From Actinomycetes bacterium (lineage in GTDB: Bacteria > Actinomycetota > Actinomycetes > Mycobacteriales > Mycobacteriaceae): a DNA stretch of 42,414 nucleotides. The position numbers and the translations under genes are program-made. The notes under the pieces are model-generated. The model made no database searches and was not told the DNA's origin. It saw nothing but the letters and a program-made list of their open reading frames with translations. The stretch's first letter is position 1; each line of letters starts with the position of its first letter. Below are positions 31,894-42,028 of this stretch, in pieces. The stretch lies in assembly GCA_022600605.1 (NCBI GenBank), contig JAHZKD010000133.1:1-42414 (forward strand), in the 5' to 3' direction.

Positions 31894-34800
31894 TGGGCGC
31901 CTACCACCTTCCGCCAGTGCTTGATCATGCTCTGAACCTTCGCTGCTGCCGCGTCACCGGCACTGGCGCCTAACGAAGGTTCGACAGAACGGCTAGTGAA
32001 CCATTCATCACACATCTTGAGGAAATCGAAGATGGCAGGCAAATCAGGGCCGCGGTCGACGGCCGCGCAAGTGAGTTCGGCAAGGGCACGAGCTTGTTCA
32101 TCATCGGCCGCATCGATTGCCTCAAGGTCCTTACGCAAACGGTTCACCCAGCGGGAATCAGCACCACGCGCATCACTGAGAAGCTTATGGAAGTCAGCTG
32201 GATCGGTAATTGTGAGCGGACCCAGACCGGCACCCTGCGCGTGCTCAAACGCCGAGTCGACGGCATCTAAAGTCTCCGAAAGCGTCGTTCCCTCCGGCAA
32301 CAGTCGCGCCAACGTGTCATTAACGCCACGGAGGTCCCCGACCTGAGCCTGCACCAGTCGGGAAATCTGCGCCAGGCCACTCGGAGCGACTGCGTCCTGT
32401 AATTTTGCCGGCATCGGACTCGGAGGTTGCCACCGCCATGCCTTGGCGGCCTCACGGACCAACGGCACCACCCGTGCGGCATCAATCATGCGGGGGTCAC
32501 CGCTAGTGCCGCGTTGGACGCCGACCAGTCTGCGCAATTCGTTCGCCATGCCCGGTCGCGCCTCGCGATGCCCGCCGTAATACTTCAGCCACGATTCGGA
32601 CCGGAAAGACAGATCACGCAGGTGCCAGTTGATGCCGTCGTCGAACACCGCCGCGACCAGTTCGTCATCGGTCATGCCAGGCCAAGCCCGCCCGCACAAG
32701 ACTGCACCAAGCAGTGATGCGGTGAACCAGGCCACCAGGGTGTCGTCATCCGAATTGCGGGTGCGGACCACTTCGGCCTGGGCGGTAGGCGCGTACTTTT
32801 CGGCGATCTGCGCTAATCGGCGCATCGACTTATTCGCGGCGTTTGCGCCAGCCACTCCGGCATCGGCGCTCAGCAAACCTTTGAAGAAAACAGAGTTCTC
32901 GGCACTGCGGGTGAACTTGATCGGAGCATCTTTGGTTCCGGGTAGGCCTTCCGCGTCGGCGCTCTCAATAGACACCCTGGTTGAATTAACCGGCCACGCC
33001 CGGCGCTTCAACCCCACGTCAGGTTCGGAGCTCAGCGGATAGTTCCACTGAACCCGGTTGAGCACTGCCTGAGCGACTATGCGACGGATTTTCCCAGAAA
33101 TATTCTGGGACAGAGGGTTCCGTCCAGCCGCCCAATCATCGACTTCACCAAATGCCTGGGTAAGCGATGCGGGGACCATACTGCCTGTACCGCCTCGCCC
33201 CTGCCCGTCCTTGGTGCCGCCCTTCTGGTTGCCGTCATCATCACGGGGAATGTACGGTTCTCCGTCTAGGTCGAGTTCAGGCAGTTGGAACGTCGCGTGA
33301 ATTGTTGGGTCCAAATTGACTAGGTGATCCGGAGCGTCGCCCCAGTACTCGAGAAGCACCGTCCGGCGCTCGAAATCCTTCGTGTCGCGTTCGTTTATCG
33401 CGACTTCGACTTCCGGTCGCAGGGCCCGTTCAACGTCGACCAACGGAAACGACTTCTTGAACTGCTGGTCTGGGAACTCGCCGTCAGCAATGCGGTCCGC
33501 CTCTTCGAGGACCGGGATTACGACCTGCCCAATAACGGTTCGGGCATTGAACGCTTCGGGATTGTTGCCCGGAGCAGGTCGAGCATGGATGGCCCGGCGC
33601 AATGCCGACCAGTTCAGTGGGAAGATGCCGAAACCGTGCTCAGAAGCCCCGAACGCCGCGTGGCACGGTCGCCGGAATTTACACTGGACACACTTGTTGG
33701 GGACTGGTTCGCCTTCCGCCACGCGGGATTCGATAAGTTCGGCGGTGCCCAGTCTCGCGGCGTTCAGGTAGCGGCCGACAAATTCGATCGTGTCGGCTCG
33801 GCCCTGCTCTGAGGTATCGAACGAGACGTCGAGGTCATAGACGTAGGGCGTCGCAGCCTCGACTCGAGTGCGGACGGTCTCCGCAAGACGCTTGTAGTAG
33901 CCCGTCGTTACCGCCATCAGCGTGCGCACCGGTGCAAGTTCCTGCTTCCCCTCGCGGAAGGCTGGTTCGATCAGGGCATCGAGCAGGTCGCGTTGGACGC
34001 CCTGAATGACGGCGAAGTCCTCGATCAGAAGAACGATCTCCTTGCCCTGACGCAGATACTCCTTTCGGATGTTGAGCATCGCCTCCTGAAGTTGACCCTG
34101 TCCCATTCCGAACACAGCCTGCACCGCCGGCGACAACGCCTCCGTTAACAACTCGGCGGCCGCCGTCTGCAGCGATGGTCTGCCGCTCATAACCCGAAGA
34201 ATGTTGCGCACTTGTCTGGCCGAGTCTTCGATGACGGTGATTTCCGGCAGGTCGCTCACCTGAAACTCAGTAGGCCGGTCGTCCTCACCGTCCGCACGAT
34301 CGGACAAGAGACTGGTCGCCAACCGCGGGATGAGCGACCCGGCGCGCATGAGGTGACTCTGCACGTTCACATCGCGCAGCATCAAAGCCAACTTGTCCGG
34401 CCCGACCAGCGCCCGCCGGTCAGAATCACTGGGCTCAGCCTGAGCGACGACATCAGCAAGCGCACCAATGAGCTGTCGCTGCAGCACTTCTTCATCCACG
34501 GTGGCAGCGAACTCGTCAACCTTTTCGCGCAATCTTGTCAATTCTGGCGAGTCGACATCGTCGCGCTCGAGCAGAATCCGGATGAGCGCGCGAAGACTCG
34601 TTCTCGCCTTGGGCACGTACACCACGGTGCGGCGCTCGTCAGATTTCGTCCGCTCAGCAATCCATCGGACCAAGTGCGACTTACCGGTACCGGATTCGCC
34701 GATCACCGGCATCAGCAGCACACCGACTGGCGACGATCGAGTCAGAAAGTCGTTGTGTACATCATTCTCCGTCACCTTGTCTGCGCCGTCGGAATCAGAC

Positions 34801-34943
34801 AGGTCAGGGTGGCGGCGGCGAATCCGAAGCGGCACATGGGTGGCAAAAAAAACTGCAGGAGAGGGAGTGACCGCCTCGGTGCTGATCGTGGCGATTGCTT
34901 TTTCATGCGACCAGCAGACCGGGACTCCGGTGGGCGCCGTCAT
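31890..34943 (-). CDS. dpdH: DpdH-like P-loop ATPase
   Basis: The protein has 1017 aa, with an ATG overlapping the dpdG stop (ATGA). MPVIGESGTGKSHLVRWI (about residue 78) is a Walker A, and IVLLIEDFAVIQGV (about 308) a plausible Walker B of AAA-like form. VQCKFRRPC near residue 420, with further cysteines and histidines, may be a metal site. A Gly-rich linker (DDDGNQKGGTKDGQGRGGTG) at about 573 divides the ATPase half from a helical C-terminal half. It is likely a motor or switch that couples ATP to the restriction complex. Function within Dpd is not established. Name by position and size. Confidence 0.75.
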   Translation of the reverse strand: MTAPTGVPVCWSHEKAIATISTEAVTPSPAVFFATHVPLRIRRRHPDLSDSDGADKVTENDVHNDFLTRSSPVGVLLMPVIGESGTGKSHLVRWIAERTKSDERRTVVYVPKARTSLRALIRILLERDDVDSPELTRLREKVDEFAATVDEEVLQRQLIGALADVVAQAEPSDSDRRALVGPDKLALMLRDVNVQSHLMRAGSLIPRLATSLLSDRADGEDDRPTEFQVSDLPEITVIEDSARQVRNILRVMSGRPSLQTAAAELLTEALSPAVQAVFGMGQGQLQEAMLNIRKEYLRQGKEIVLLIEDFAVIQGVQRDLLDALIEPAFREGKQELAPVRTLMAVTTGYYKRLAETVRTRVEAATPYVYDLDVSFDTSEQGRADTIEFVGRYLNAARLGTAELIESRVAEGEPVPNKCVQCKFRRPCHAAFGASEHGFGIFPLNWSALRRAIHARPAPGNNPEAFNARTVIGQVVIPVLEEADRIADGEFPDQQFKKSFPLVDVERALRPEVEVAINERDTKDFERRTVLLEYWGDAPDHLVNLDPTIHATFQLPELDLDGEPYIPRDDDGNQKGGTKDGQGRGGTGSMVPASLTQAFGEVDDWAAGRNPLSQNISGKIRRIVAQAVLNRVQWNYPLSSEPDVGLKRRAWPVNSTRVSIESADAEGLPGTKDAPIKFTRSAENSVFFKGLLSADAGVAGANAANKSMRRLAQIAEKYAPTAQAEVVRTRNSDDDTLVAWFTASLLGAVLCGRAWPGMTDDELVAAVFDDGINWHLRDLSFRSESWLKYYGGHREARPGMANELRRLVGVQRGTSGDPRMIDAARVVPLVREAAKAWRWQPPSPMPAKLQDAVAPSGLAQISRLVQAQVGDLRGVNDTLARLLPEGTTLSETLDAVDSAFEHAQGAGLGPLTITDPADFHKLLSDARGADSRWVNRLRKDLEAIDAADDEQARALAELTCAAVDRGPDLPAIFDFLKMCDEWFTSRSVEPSLGASAGDAAAAKVQSMIKHWRKVVGAQ

Positions 34944-35866
34944 GCGGCGACTTTGATTTCGGCGGCGGAAACCGGTCGCGTACCGCTACCTGCGTCGGGG
35001 TCCCACAACTGGATCGTGTTGGGGGCGTCCGAACGAGACGTCAACACTATCCAGCCGTCGTCATGCCCAGCCAATAACGCCGCTGACAACGCCTGGCTTG
35101 CGCCGTCTTCGGGAACGTCAAACCCTAATGCGCGACTATAGGCACCGCCTGGGAGAATAGGCAGTTCCTCCAGCAGTCCGGTGACCAATTCTTGCGACGA
35201 GAGTTTCGTTCCGTCGCGCCACCTATGTAATGCCGTGCGACGCACGGCCTTACGGCAGTCGGGCACTAGCGTCGCGATGCGCCCGTCGTGGAGCAGTGGA
35301 GTGGCAGCAAATCCAAGAGCTGCGGACCATTCGGGGAAGAAGGCCCACCGGGCGGTGTTCTGAAACGGGTTGCGGAACTCGTCTGAGACCACGCCAGCTT
35401 GGACCTTGCTGAACGTGTTGCTATCGACCGTCTTGTCGGACGGCAGTGTCATGAAAAAGCACAGCGCGCGGAGCAGATCCTTGCCTTCGGTGTTTGAGGT
35501 TTCAGCACCCAAAACCTCGACCGACACGCGGTGCAGAATCGAGTGGCGCAGGACATCGTAGAACCCTTCAACGTCATCCGCGGCCAAACCACTCACGGCC
35601 GCAGTCAATGCGAGGTAACCGTCCTCCTCGTCGAGCACACCAAGTTCCTTGGCGATTTTCACAGTCCTTTCGAAAGTCTTCTCTTTATCCCCTTTCTCTT
35701 TTTCGCCTTTCTCCTTATCGACGCCAGAGTCGAACAGGGTCGGTGGACTGAGAATCGCGTGCACATGCCCGGCTCTTTGGCGCTTACCGGGCACTCCCAG
35801 TAGGTACCGGGTCAGCGCCCAAAGTGGTCTCGGTAGTGCACCTTCAACATTGATTAGGGCAGTCAA
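34940..35866 (-). CDS. dpdG: DpdG-like protein
   Basis: The ORF track starts at 35950, overlapping dpdF by 83 nt. A TTG at 35866 with AAGGAG seven bases upstream lies one base after the dpdF stop and is the better start, giving 308 aa beginning LTALINVEGALPRP. It contains a charged Lys/Glu run (DKEKGEKEKGDKEK, about residue 50-63), an unusual insertion. A helical core with FYDVLRHSILHRVSVEVLG follows, then a C-terminal segment with DDGWIVLTSRSDAPNTIQLW. No catalytic motif was found. By position it matches DpdG of known Dpd clusters. Confidence 0.7.
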   Translation of the reverse strand: MTALINVEGALPRPLWALTRYLLGVPGKRQRAGHVHAILSPPTLFDSGVDKEKGEKEKGDKEKTFERTVKIAKELGVLDEEDGYLALTAAVSGLAADDVEGFYDVLRHSILHRVSVEVLGAETSNTEGKDLLRALCFFMTLPSDKTVDSNTFSKVQAGVVSDEFRNPFQNTARWAFFPEWSAALGFAATPLLHDGRIATLVPDCRKAVRRTALHRWRDGTKLSSQELVTGLLEELPILPGGAYSRALGFDVPEDGASQALSAALLAGHDDGWIVLTSRSDAPNTIQLWDPDAGSGTRPVSAAEIKVAA

Positions 35867-35867
35867 T

Positions 35868-38405
35868 TCAGAGCTCCTTCGCCAATCTTTCCAGTCGAAC
35901 GGTGTTTCCCATAGTCCAGATCGGAGTGCCAGGTTTGCCAGGATGGGCAAGGTCAGTGCGATGCACCAAGTATGTCGGGGCTCCGTTATCCAATCGGTAG
36001 GTGATCAAACTGCTCAACGGTTCGCCGGGTGCGGCGACCCATACCACCGGACCGTCGTAGAAGTCCACCAAGAGCCCGTCGGAGTCGAAGATTATCGGTA
36101 ATGGCGCTGCCGACTTCTGCGCGCGCGAAAGCGACTCTCGGCTCAGGCCGGGGCCGGCGGTGACTGGTATGCCGCGTCGAGAGAGCGCTGAAATAACATG
36201 CGGCAGTAAATCGTTGAAGTGCTGTGGATCGTCCCAGCGTATACTCAGCCAACTGTTGGATCCGAAGTAACTGGACAGTGGCGGATTTGCAGGGAGAGTC
36301 CACTTCGCGATATCAGGCAGTGCGTCGCCGCCGCCTCGACGCAGGCCTTCATCTTGGTTCACCGGCAATTCCCGACGGCATTGCGGACACCCACGGCAGT
36401 TGATCACTGTCTTTAGGTGGATTCCGTTCCGGTCGATCCTGTAGTAATCGGCGATCGCAGTCGATACACACCTATTTCCTTTGTTCAATTCGCGCATCCT
36501 GCCTAGTGCGGTCGCTTGCTCAGTCTTGACGAGGTTGCGCTCGCGGTTGACCTTCTCTTTGAAGAACTCCTCGTCGTTAATACGCACGTGATGCTCGGTG
36601 ACTTCACGAATGTCGCGACGCTTGGCCGCTTCATCGTCCTGGTCGGGGATCACGGTCGGCGCATGGAGTGTGATCAGCCCCGCTCGCTCCATAAGGTGCA
36701 GAAGGCTAGCGTTCCACTGTGCGTTGCGCTTCGACTCGACTTGTAGGCCAGGCCGGTACTTAGACAGATCGATACACAACCGTTCGCCAAGCTTAGTGGC
36801 ACCGGCGCGCATGGCTCGCCAATGTTGCCATGATATTTCGTCGGTCATTAGTTGAATATCATTGATTGCCTGAGCAATCCGGTTGTCATCGGATTGATCC
36901 TGCCCTCTGTGTGCAACATAGGCCGCTAGGTAGGCCACCGACGCTCGACGGTCTCGACCGGCTCGACCGACTTCCTGATAGTAACGGTCGATGGTCTCGG
37001 GGATCGTCGCGTGCACCACCGACCGAACGTCGGGGATGTCCAGTCCGAGGCCGAACGCCGAAGTTCCCACCGCAATGTCGTAGCGGGTCGCCACTATCGT
37101 TCCGTCGGTGTCTTCGCCCCTGAGTCCGGTGACGACGTCGCGGCGTTCGGTATCGCTGGAATCACCGTCAAGTCTGGTAATACGGTCGAACCCGTGGTTT
37201 TGCAGCAGTTCAAACCACCTTGCAACATCCTCGCGAGTCGTCGTATACAGAATCAAGGGTCGCGGTAGTCGCCCCACCGCGGTCAGCACAGCTTGTTGGC
37301 GGTCTTCTCGATTGTCGTACGTCTCGAGGAAATACGCGGGTTCACGGCGGGTCGACGATGCCCACACCAGCTCGACGGGTCCGGGGATGCCGTAGGAGTT
37401 CTCAAGCGCGCGGATTTGTTCGGCGGTCAGTGTCGCGCTCATCGCGATAGTCACCAGTTTTTGCCCGGCTGGGGCTGAGGCCAACCAGTGTCGACGCTTG
37501 CCGGCGATGCCTTTGAACTCGGGCCGAAACGAAGCCCCCCACTGTTCGACCAGGTGAGCTTCGTCGATGACAAGATGGGTCAACCGACCCTCGGCCGCGG
37601 CCGAGTCGAGGGCTGCCCCCAGTCCGGTCATGACCGCTTCCGGCGCCGCCACCACGACCGGTTGACGACCGTCGCGAATCGCTTTACGGATCTGGGTTTT
37701 CGAGATGTCGTCGAGATTCCCGGTATAGGCAAAGCGGGGCACGTCCGGAAAGTAGTCACGCAAACGGCGCTCCATGTCCTGAGCCAGCACCACCGTGGGT
37801 ACGACGATCACGGCCACCCCGCCACCGGTGCGCACTGCGGGAATCACGGCAGCCAAAGCAACTTCGGTCTTGCCCTGCCCGGTCGGCAGGCACACGATCA
37901 ACGTTGATCCCGATGGTGCGGTCACCGCAGCGCGGGCGGCCTGGCGCTGGCCCTCTGAGGTGTAGCCGGAAAAGCCGAAAGTGTAAGACCAAAATGGATC
38001 TGCGGGAATGACATTCGTTCTAGAACGCTGTTCCCGATAGACCGGTTCGATGTCTTCTTCTGCAGCGGACCGATCGTCGGACGGCGGTAGCCACTTCCGG
38101 GCATTGATGTGCGCCACAGTGCCGTCAGTAAACGCATTGCAATTGCCATCACGCCATTGCTCGACGGTGGGCAACCGCTCACCCAACGGAACCGTGATCG
38201 ACGGCGGCGTCGACGTACCAGCGCAAGCCTGATGTTCGAGCAGTAATTGCCGGGTCAGCGCCACCAGATCCTCGACGTTCTCCCGACCGGCGCGGTGTTG
38301 GTCCAGCGCATCGCGCAACCGCTGGGTTGTTCCCCATACTTCCGCATTGCCATCGACATCGGGTTTGAACCGCCAGAGTCGCTTGATTGCGTTCAAATCA
38401 ACCAT
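35868..38405 (-). CDS. dpdF: RecQ-like helicase DpdF
   Basis: The ATG at 38405 overlaps the dpdE stop by 8 nt and is preferred to the listed 38429 start, giving 845 aa. SF2 motifs are LIVCLPTGQGKTEVALA (about residue 165), VIVVPTVVLAQDM (Ia), HLVIDEAHLVEQWG (DEAH, about 275), TIAMSATLT (III), GTSAFGLGLDIPDVRSVVHA (V) and YYQEVGRAGRDRR (VI, about 470). The C-terminal CRGCPQCRRELP (about 660) is a zinc-like cysteine site, as in RecQ family members. The enzyme should unwind or translocate on DNA. With DpdE it forms the head of the restriction operon. Confidence 0.88.
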   Translation of the reverse strand: MVDLNAIKRLWRFKPDVDGNAEVWGTTQRLRDALDQHRAGRENVEDLVALTRQLLLEHQACAGTSTPPSITVPLGERLPTVEQWRDGNCNAFTDGTVAHINARKWLPPSDDRSAAEEDIEPVYREQRSRTNVIPADPFWSYTFGFSGYTSEGQRQAARAAVTAPSGSTLIVCLPTGQGKTEVALAAVIPAVRTGGGVAVIVVPTVVLAQDMERRLRDYFPDVPRFAYTGNLDDISKTQIRKAIRDGRQPVVVAAPEAVMTGLGAALDSAAAEGRLTHLVIDEAHLVEQWGASFRPEFKGIAGKRRHWLASAPAGQKLVTIAMSATLTAEQIRALENSYGIPGPVELVWASSTRREPAYFLETYDNREDRQQAVLTAVGRLPRPLILYTTTREDVARWFELLQNHGFDRITRLDGDSSDTERRDVVTGLRGEDTDGTIVATRYDIAVGTSAFGLGLDIPDVRSVVHATIPETIDRYYQEVGRAGRDRRASVAYLAAYVAHRGQDQSDDNRIAQAINDIQLMTDEISWQHWRAMRAGATKLGERLCIDLSKYRPGLQVESKRNAQWNASLLHLMERAGLITLHAPTVIPDQDDEAAKRRDIREVTEHHVRINDEEFFKEKVNRERNLVKTEQATALGRMRELNKGNRCVSTAIADYYRIDRNGIHLKTVINCRGCPQCRRELPVNQDEGLRRGGGDALPDIAKWTLPANPPLSSYFGSNSWLSIRWDDPQHFNDLLPHVISALSRRGIPVTAGPGLSRESLSRAQKSAAPLPIIFDSDGLLVDFYDGPVVWVAAPGEPLSSLITYRLDNGAPTYLVHRTDLAHPGKPGTPIWTMGNTVRLERLAKEL

Positions 38406-41400
38406 TGGTCCACTGCCCGCCGACAACACAACTGGCCGCCATCACCCGGATGGCCGGGGCCGCCAACGCGTTAACCACCGCTTCTCTCACCACGACATCG
38501 AACAGATAACCTTCAGCGTCGGTGACTAGGCGTCCAGCGGCCTGGCGAGCTTCGGCCTGTGTCCGGTATATCGTCAGTAACTGCTGTGCTTCACTCCTCG
38601 CGCGGTCGGCCCGGGTTCGAAGCGATGCCTCGTTGGCGAAGGTCTCGACAGAGGTCTTCTCGGCGGTCCGTACCTGCTTGCCGAATCGGTCGAACCCCCC
38701 GAAGACGTCGGCCAGAATACTGATCTGCCGGCCGAGATTTTCGTCGCGTAAATTGTCATAGTCGCGGTTGAGCCACGTCAGAAGGTTTGAATCCCGAACA
38801 AAATCGTCTGCACCGGCGCGCAGCCACACCCGGACCAGAATCGGCGGGAACAGCGCATCAGCGTAACGGCGTAGCGCAAGTTCGCCCTCGCCTTCAAGAT
38901 GTTCCACAGCCTTGGTGAGGTCAGCCTCTACCAGCAGGTCGAATCCGAAGAACGACAATGGCTCTCTTGTCTTTAACCGTCGCAGCATCGCTGAGGCCTG
39001 GCCGCGCTCGTCGACCTTGATAACGTTGTCCAACCCCGAGATAAACGGATTGCCTAGCCGGAATAGGCGCAGGCCGGAGTTCCGGAGCGCAACCGTTCGG
39101 TTAAACACGCCGCGCATCGAACCGGCAGGCAGTCTCCCGAACTGCCGGGTGAGCATCAACGGGGAAATCAACGGCTTGCGGAAGGTGTCAACGCCGAACT
39201 CAACTGCCGAGGCTGGTTCAGTCACGGTGAATCGGATACCGCCGCTGTCCGGAGCGACATAGCGACGGGCGTCACGTTCGTATGCTTGCCAACGGGTTTC
39301 ACTTTGACCTATCCGAACCGCGATCTTTTCACCAAGCGAGCTGTCAGCGACGGCATCGAGCGCGTCCATCACTTGAATCTGTTTGCTTTCGTCTGCGACC
39401 GCGGTCACCACGTGAGCGCTCGCGGCGCACATCCGTTGTGGGCCGTTACGGAGCGCCAATGCCCACAGTTCGACCTGCAGTGCGTCGAGTCGATCTTGTA
39501 TGGCTGACATTGACGTTGTCCAGGCCCCGAAGGCGTGAACCAAAAGATCCGTCCACGCCGCGGAGAAGCTGTGGTCGGTATCTCCGAGGGCGATTACGAA
39601 ATGGTCCGCCGGTTTTGTCATAGAGCCGAGAGTTGCGGCGTACCTGTCGATTCGACCGATTCGCTGTTCGAGCCGATTAGGCGACCAGGGCAAGCGTAAA
39701 TGCACAGCGGCGTCTGCCTGTTGCAGGTTGACGCCGTCTTCGGCAGTGGCGTCGGCGATCACCACCCCTCCGGTCGCCCGCCATTGCCTCAGATCGTCGT
39801 CGATCTTGTCCGGGGGTGCGGCAGCGGTGTGTTCGAAGACTGGGACCTTCTTGCTGCGGTCGCGAAGCGCATTTGCTACCAATCCCGCGAGTTGACCTGA
39901 ACCGCAAAACACGACGGTACGTTGCTGATTTCCGATGGTCAAGAGCAGTCCATCGATCAAGGAGTCATCGGATTCACTTGCAACTATTAAGGTTTCGGCT
40001 TCAAACGGCAGCACCGGGGCCTCCCGGAGAATTTCGCGTTCAACAGCGCTGAGCCCCGCGCTCTGAGCGGTACGCGCATCTTCGCCCAGTCGGAACTGCA
40101 CAGCCTGTGCGAAGTCATCAGATAGCCCGTCGAGTCGTGAGGTCAACACTGCTAGCACGTCACCGTATTCAATAAACGCTGCTTCCGCGTCTTCGGGTTC
40201 GTCGGTGTGGTCGAAAATCCAAGCTGCGACCTGCTGTTGCCACTCGAGAAGTGCGTCAACGGTGGCAGGTGCCGACTGGGGAAGCAATGTCGGCGCGCGG
40301 CGACCGGTGACATCGAACGGCAACAGATTCTCGTTGACGTCATCGATCACCCGCGCCCGCCGATGCCGGATGGTTCGGCGATGCAATCGATAGGTTTCCG
40401 CGAGGTGCGCACGCAGAGCGTCCAACGCCTCACCGAGTGCGGGACGGTCGGCCTCGGCGCGCAGGAATGCCTCGTTATCGAGCAAGCCCAATACGTTCGC
40501 CGACAACCACTCAAATCTCGGATCGGCCGGTAGCATTTCGCGGATCTCAGCGATGGAGGACGGCAGCAGCGATTCGAAGCCGGGGTCGAAAGTGTCCATG
40601 GCGTTGGCCAACTCCCGGTGCTGCGCAAACCGCTCGGTGAATGCGGGCAGGTCTTCCCACCGGTACACGTCCGGGTCGAGCAGGTGCAGCAGTGCAAGTT
40701 GCCGATCGGCGCGGGCGGTCGACGGCGTTGCCGACAACAGCAGCAATCGTTCCACCGAATGGGCCAGCACCGCCAGTTGCGGATAAGGCGCCAAGCGCGG
40801 GTCGCCACTCCGGGTTAGAAAATGAACTTCATCGACGACCACCAGGTCATAGCCGTGGTAGTCCGTCCACTTTTCCGGGTTGTCGTGGCTAGAGATTTTG
40901 ACGGTTGCTTTCGGGAAATCGTCAATAAAGAACTTAGTAAGCAGTTCATCCTGCCACTGCCGGCGCAGCACTTCCGGTGCCAGGACAGCGACGTGCGCCT
41001 GCGGACTGTCAATGAGCAACTGGCGGATGATCAGACCGGCTTCAATGGTCTTGCCGAGTCCGACCTCGTCGGCGAGGAGGTAGCGTTGCACCGGGTCAGA
41101 CAACACCGTCAGCGCGGTGTCGATCTGGTGCGAATAGATTTCGACCGCCGACGAAAGCACCGCGGTGAAACTCGCGCAAGCCTGTCGTTGATCGATCAAC
41201 GAGTGCAGCATCGGAAGTCGCGCGTCGCGGTAATAGGGCGATTCGATCGCGCCGGCTACCAACACCTCTGCGGGGGAAGTGATCGACTTCTCCCACCGCA
41301 CTCGCAACTGTTCAACAGGGATGATCTGATCCCACTCGCGATCGGGGAAGCGCACCGCATAGCCGTTGTCGGCTTGAGCCATTACCCGACCTGCCTCCCA

Positions 41401-41613
41401 ACGGCCGGTGTCAGGGTCGCGCCGGTAAACGCGTTGCTCGACCGGTAACAACACCGGGGTGCACTGCTCGAGTGACAGTTTCCAGGTCATCGCGACCGGG
41501 TTAGCCGGGGAGTCGAAGGCTTCAACGACCAGAACGCCGTGGTGGTTTTCAGCTACATGACCGAGCCCCGGGATTTCGGGGTGAACGACAAAGGTACCCG
41601 ACTCAAATGACAC
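38398..41613 (-). CDS. dpdE: SNF2-like helicase DpdE
   Basis: The protein has 1071 aa from a GTG at 41613 with a strong GGGAGGGGGG ribosome-binding site. The N-terminus carries SH3-like beta segments (FVVHPEIPGLGHV, VYRRDPDTGRWEAGRV). SNF2/HepA-type motifs follow: LLADEVGLGKTIEAGLI (about residue 180), VAVLAPEVL (Ia), LVVVDEVHFL (DEVH, about 256), LLLLSATPS (III), TVVFCGSGQLAGL (IV), ADATAEDGVNLQQAD (V) and LEQRIGRIDRY (VI, about 655). The C-terminal 400 residues include a long helix (SVETFANEASLRTRADRARS). The first gene of the restriction operon, it resembles DrmD/HepA-type translocases. It probably scans DNA for missing modification. Confidence 0.88.
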   Translation of the reverse strand: MSFESGTFVVHPEIPGLGHVAENHHGVLVVEAFDSPANPVAMTWKLSLEQCTPVLLPVEQRVYRRDPDTGRWEAGRVMAQADNGYAVRFPDREWDQIIPVEQLRVRWEKSITSPAEVLVAGAIESPYYRDARLPMLHSLIDQRQACASFTAVLSSAVEIYSHQIDTALTVLSDPVQRYLLADEVGLGKTIEAGLIIRQLLIDSPQAHVAVLAPEVLRRQWQDELLTKFFIDDFPKATVKISSHDNPEKWTDYHGYDLVVVDEVHFLTRSGDPRLAPYPQLAVLAHSVERLLLLSATPSTARADRQLALLHLLDPDVYRWEDLPAFTERFAQHRELANAMDTFDPGFESLLPSSIAEIREMLPADPRFEWLSANVLGLLDNEAFLRAEADRPALGEALDALRAHLAETYRLHRRTIRHRRARVIDDVNENLLPFDVTGRRAPTLLPQSAPATVDALLEWQQQVAAWIFDHTDEPEDAEAAFIEYGDVLAVLTSRLDGLSDDFAQAVQFRLGEDARTAQSAGLSAVEREILREAPVLPFEAETLIVASESDDSLIDGLLLTIGNQQRTVVFCGSGQLAGLVANALRDRSKKVPVFEHTAAAPPDKIDDDLRQWRATGGVVIADATAEDGVNLQQADAAVHLRLPWSPNRLEQRIGRIDRYAATLGSMTKPADHFVIALGDTDHSFSAAWTDLLVHAFGAWTTSMSAIQDRLDALQVELWALALRNGPQRMCAASAHVVTAVADESKQIQVMDALDAVADSSLGEKIAVRIGQSETRWQAYERDARRYVAPDSGGIRFTVTEPASAVEFGVDTFRKPLISPLMLTRQFGRLPAGSMRGVFNRTVALRNSGLRLFRLGNPFISGLDNVIKVDERGQASAMLRRLKTREPLSFFGFDLLVEADLTKAVEHLEGEGELALRRYADALFPPILVRVWLRAGADDFVRDSNLLTWLNRDYDNLRDENLGRQISILADVFGGFDRFGKQVRTAEKTSVETFANEASLRTRADRARSEAQQLLTIYRTQAEARQAAGRLVTDAEGYLFDVVVREAVVNALAAPAIRVMAASCVVGGQWTNG

Positions 41614-42028
41614 GTTTGCCCCCCTCCCGCTGTTCCTCAGTCAAGGACCTTAGTAGCCGGGTCTGACAGTAGTCAGGGGGATTTTTGGAGTCGGCGATCC
41701 GTTCACCAACTTGCCCGGACTCGACCTTCATGGCTCTATCTCTAGCCCTGCGGCGACCGTCAGCTTGGTCTCCCACCAAGGGGGTGGAATCGTCAAAACG
41801 TTATTCGCCCATAGCCCGTCCCGTCCCACCGCACCAGAGTGGCATGACTTGCGGGCGCCGAAGTTTGTATCTCCGAGCTGTGGGTCGTGGACAAGCGGGT
41901 GTCGAGGCCCATCGGTCGCTGAGGCACGGCTGTAGTCGCTGCCGAACAGGGAGCCGATTCCGTCGAACAGATCGAACAGAACTGTAGTCGAAATTGTCGT
42001 CAAACGGCGCCTCGGAACCTCGACCAGC
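41614..42028. promoter_or_regulatory. Leader of the dpdE operon; no gene seen
   Basis: All ORFs here are shadows without motifs. A dyad CTGAC-AGTA-GTCAG at 41663-41676, about 50 bp upstream of the dpdE start, could be an operator or leader hairpin. Leftward TACTAA near 41650 could be a -10, but no matching -35 is clear. Bases 41993-42028 contain ATTGTCGTCAAA and CTCGACCAGC, both also present at 32-53 outside the left att repeat. Confidence 0.4.

Noticed and set aside
34212-35141. 309-aa plus-strand ORF
   Set aside because: Antisense to dpdH and dpdG, low protein-like character.
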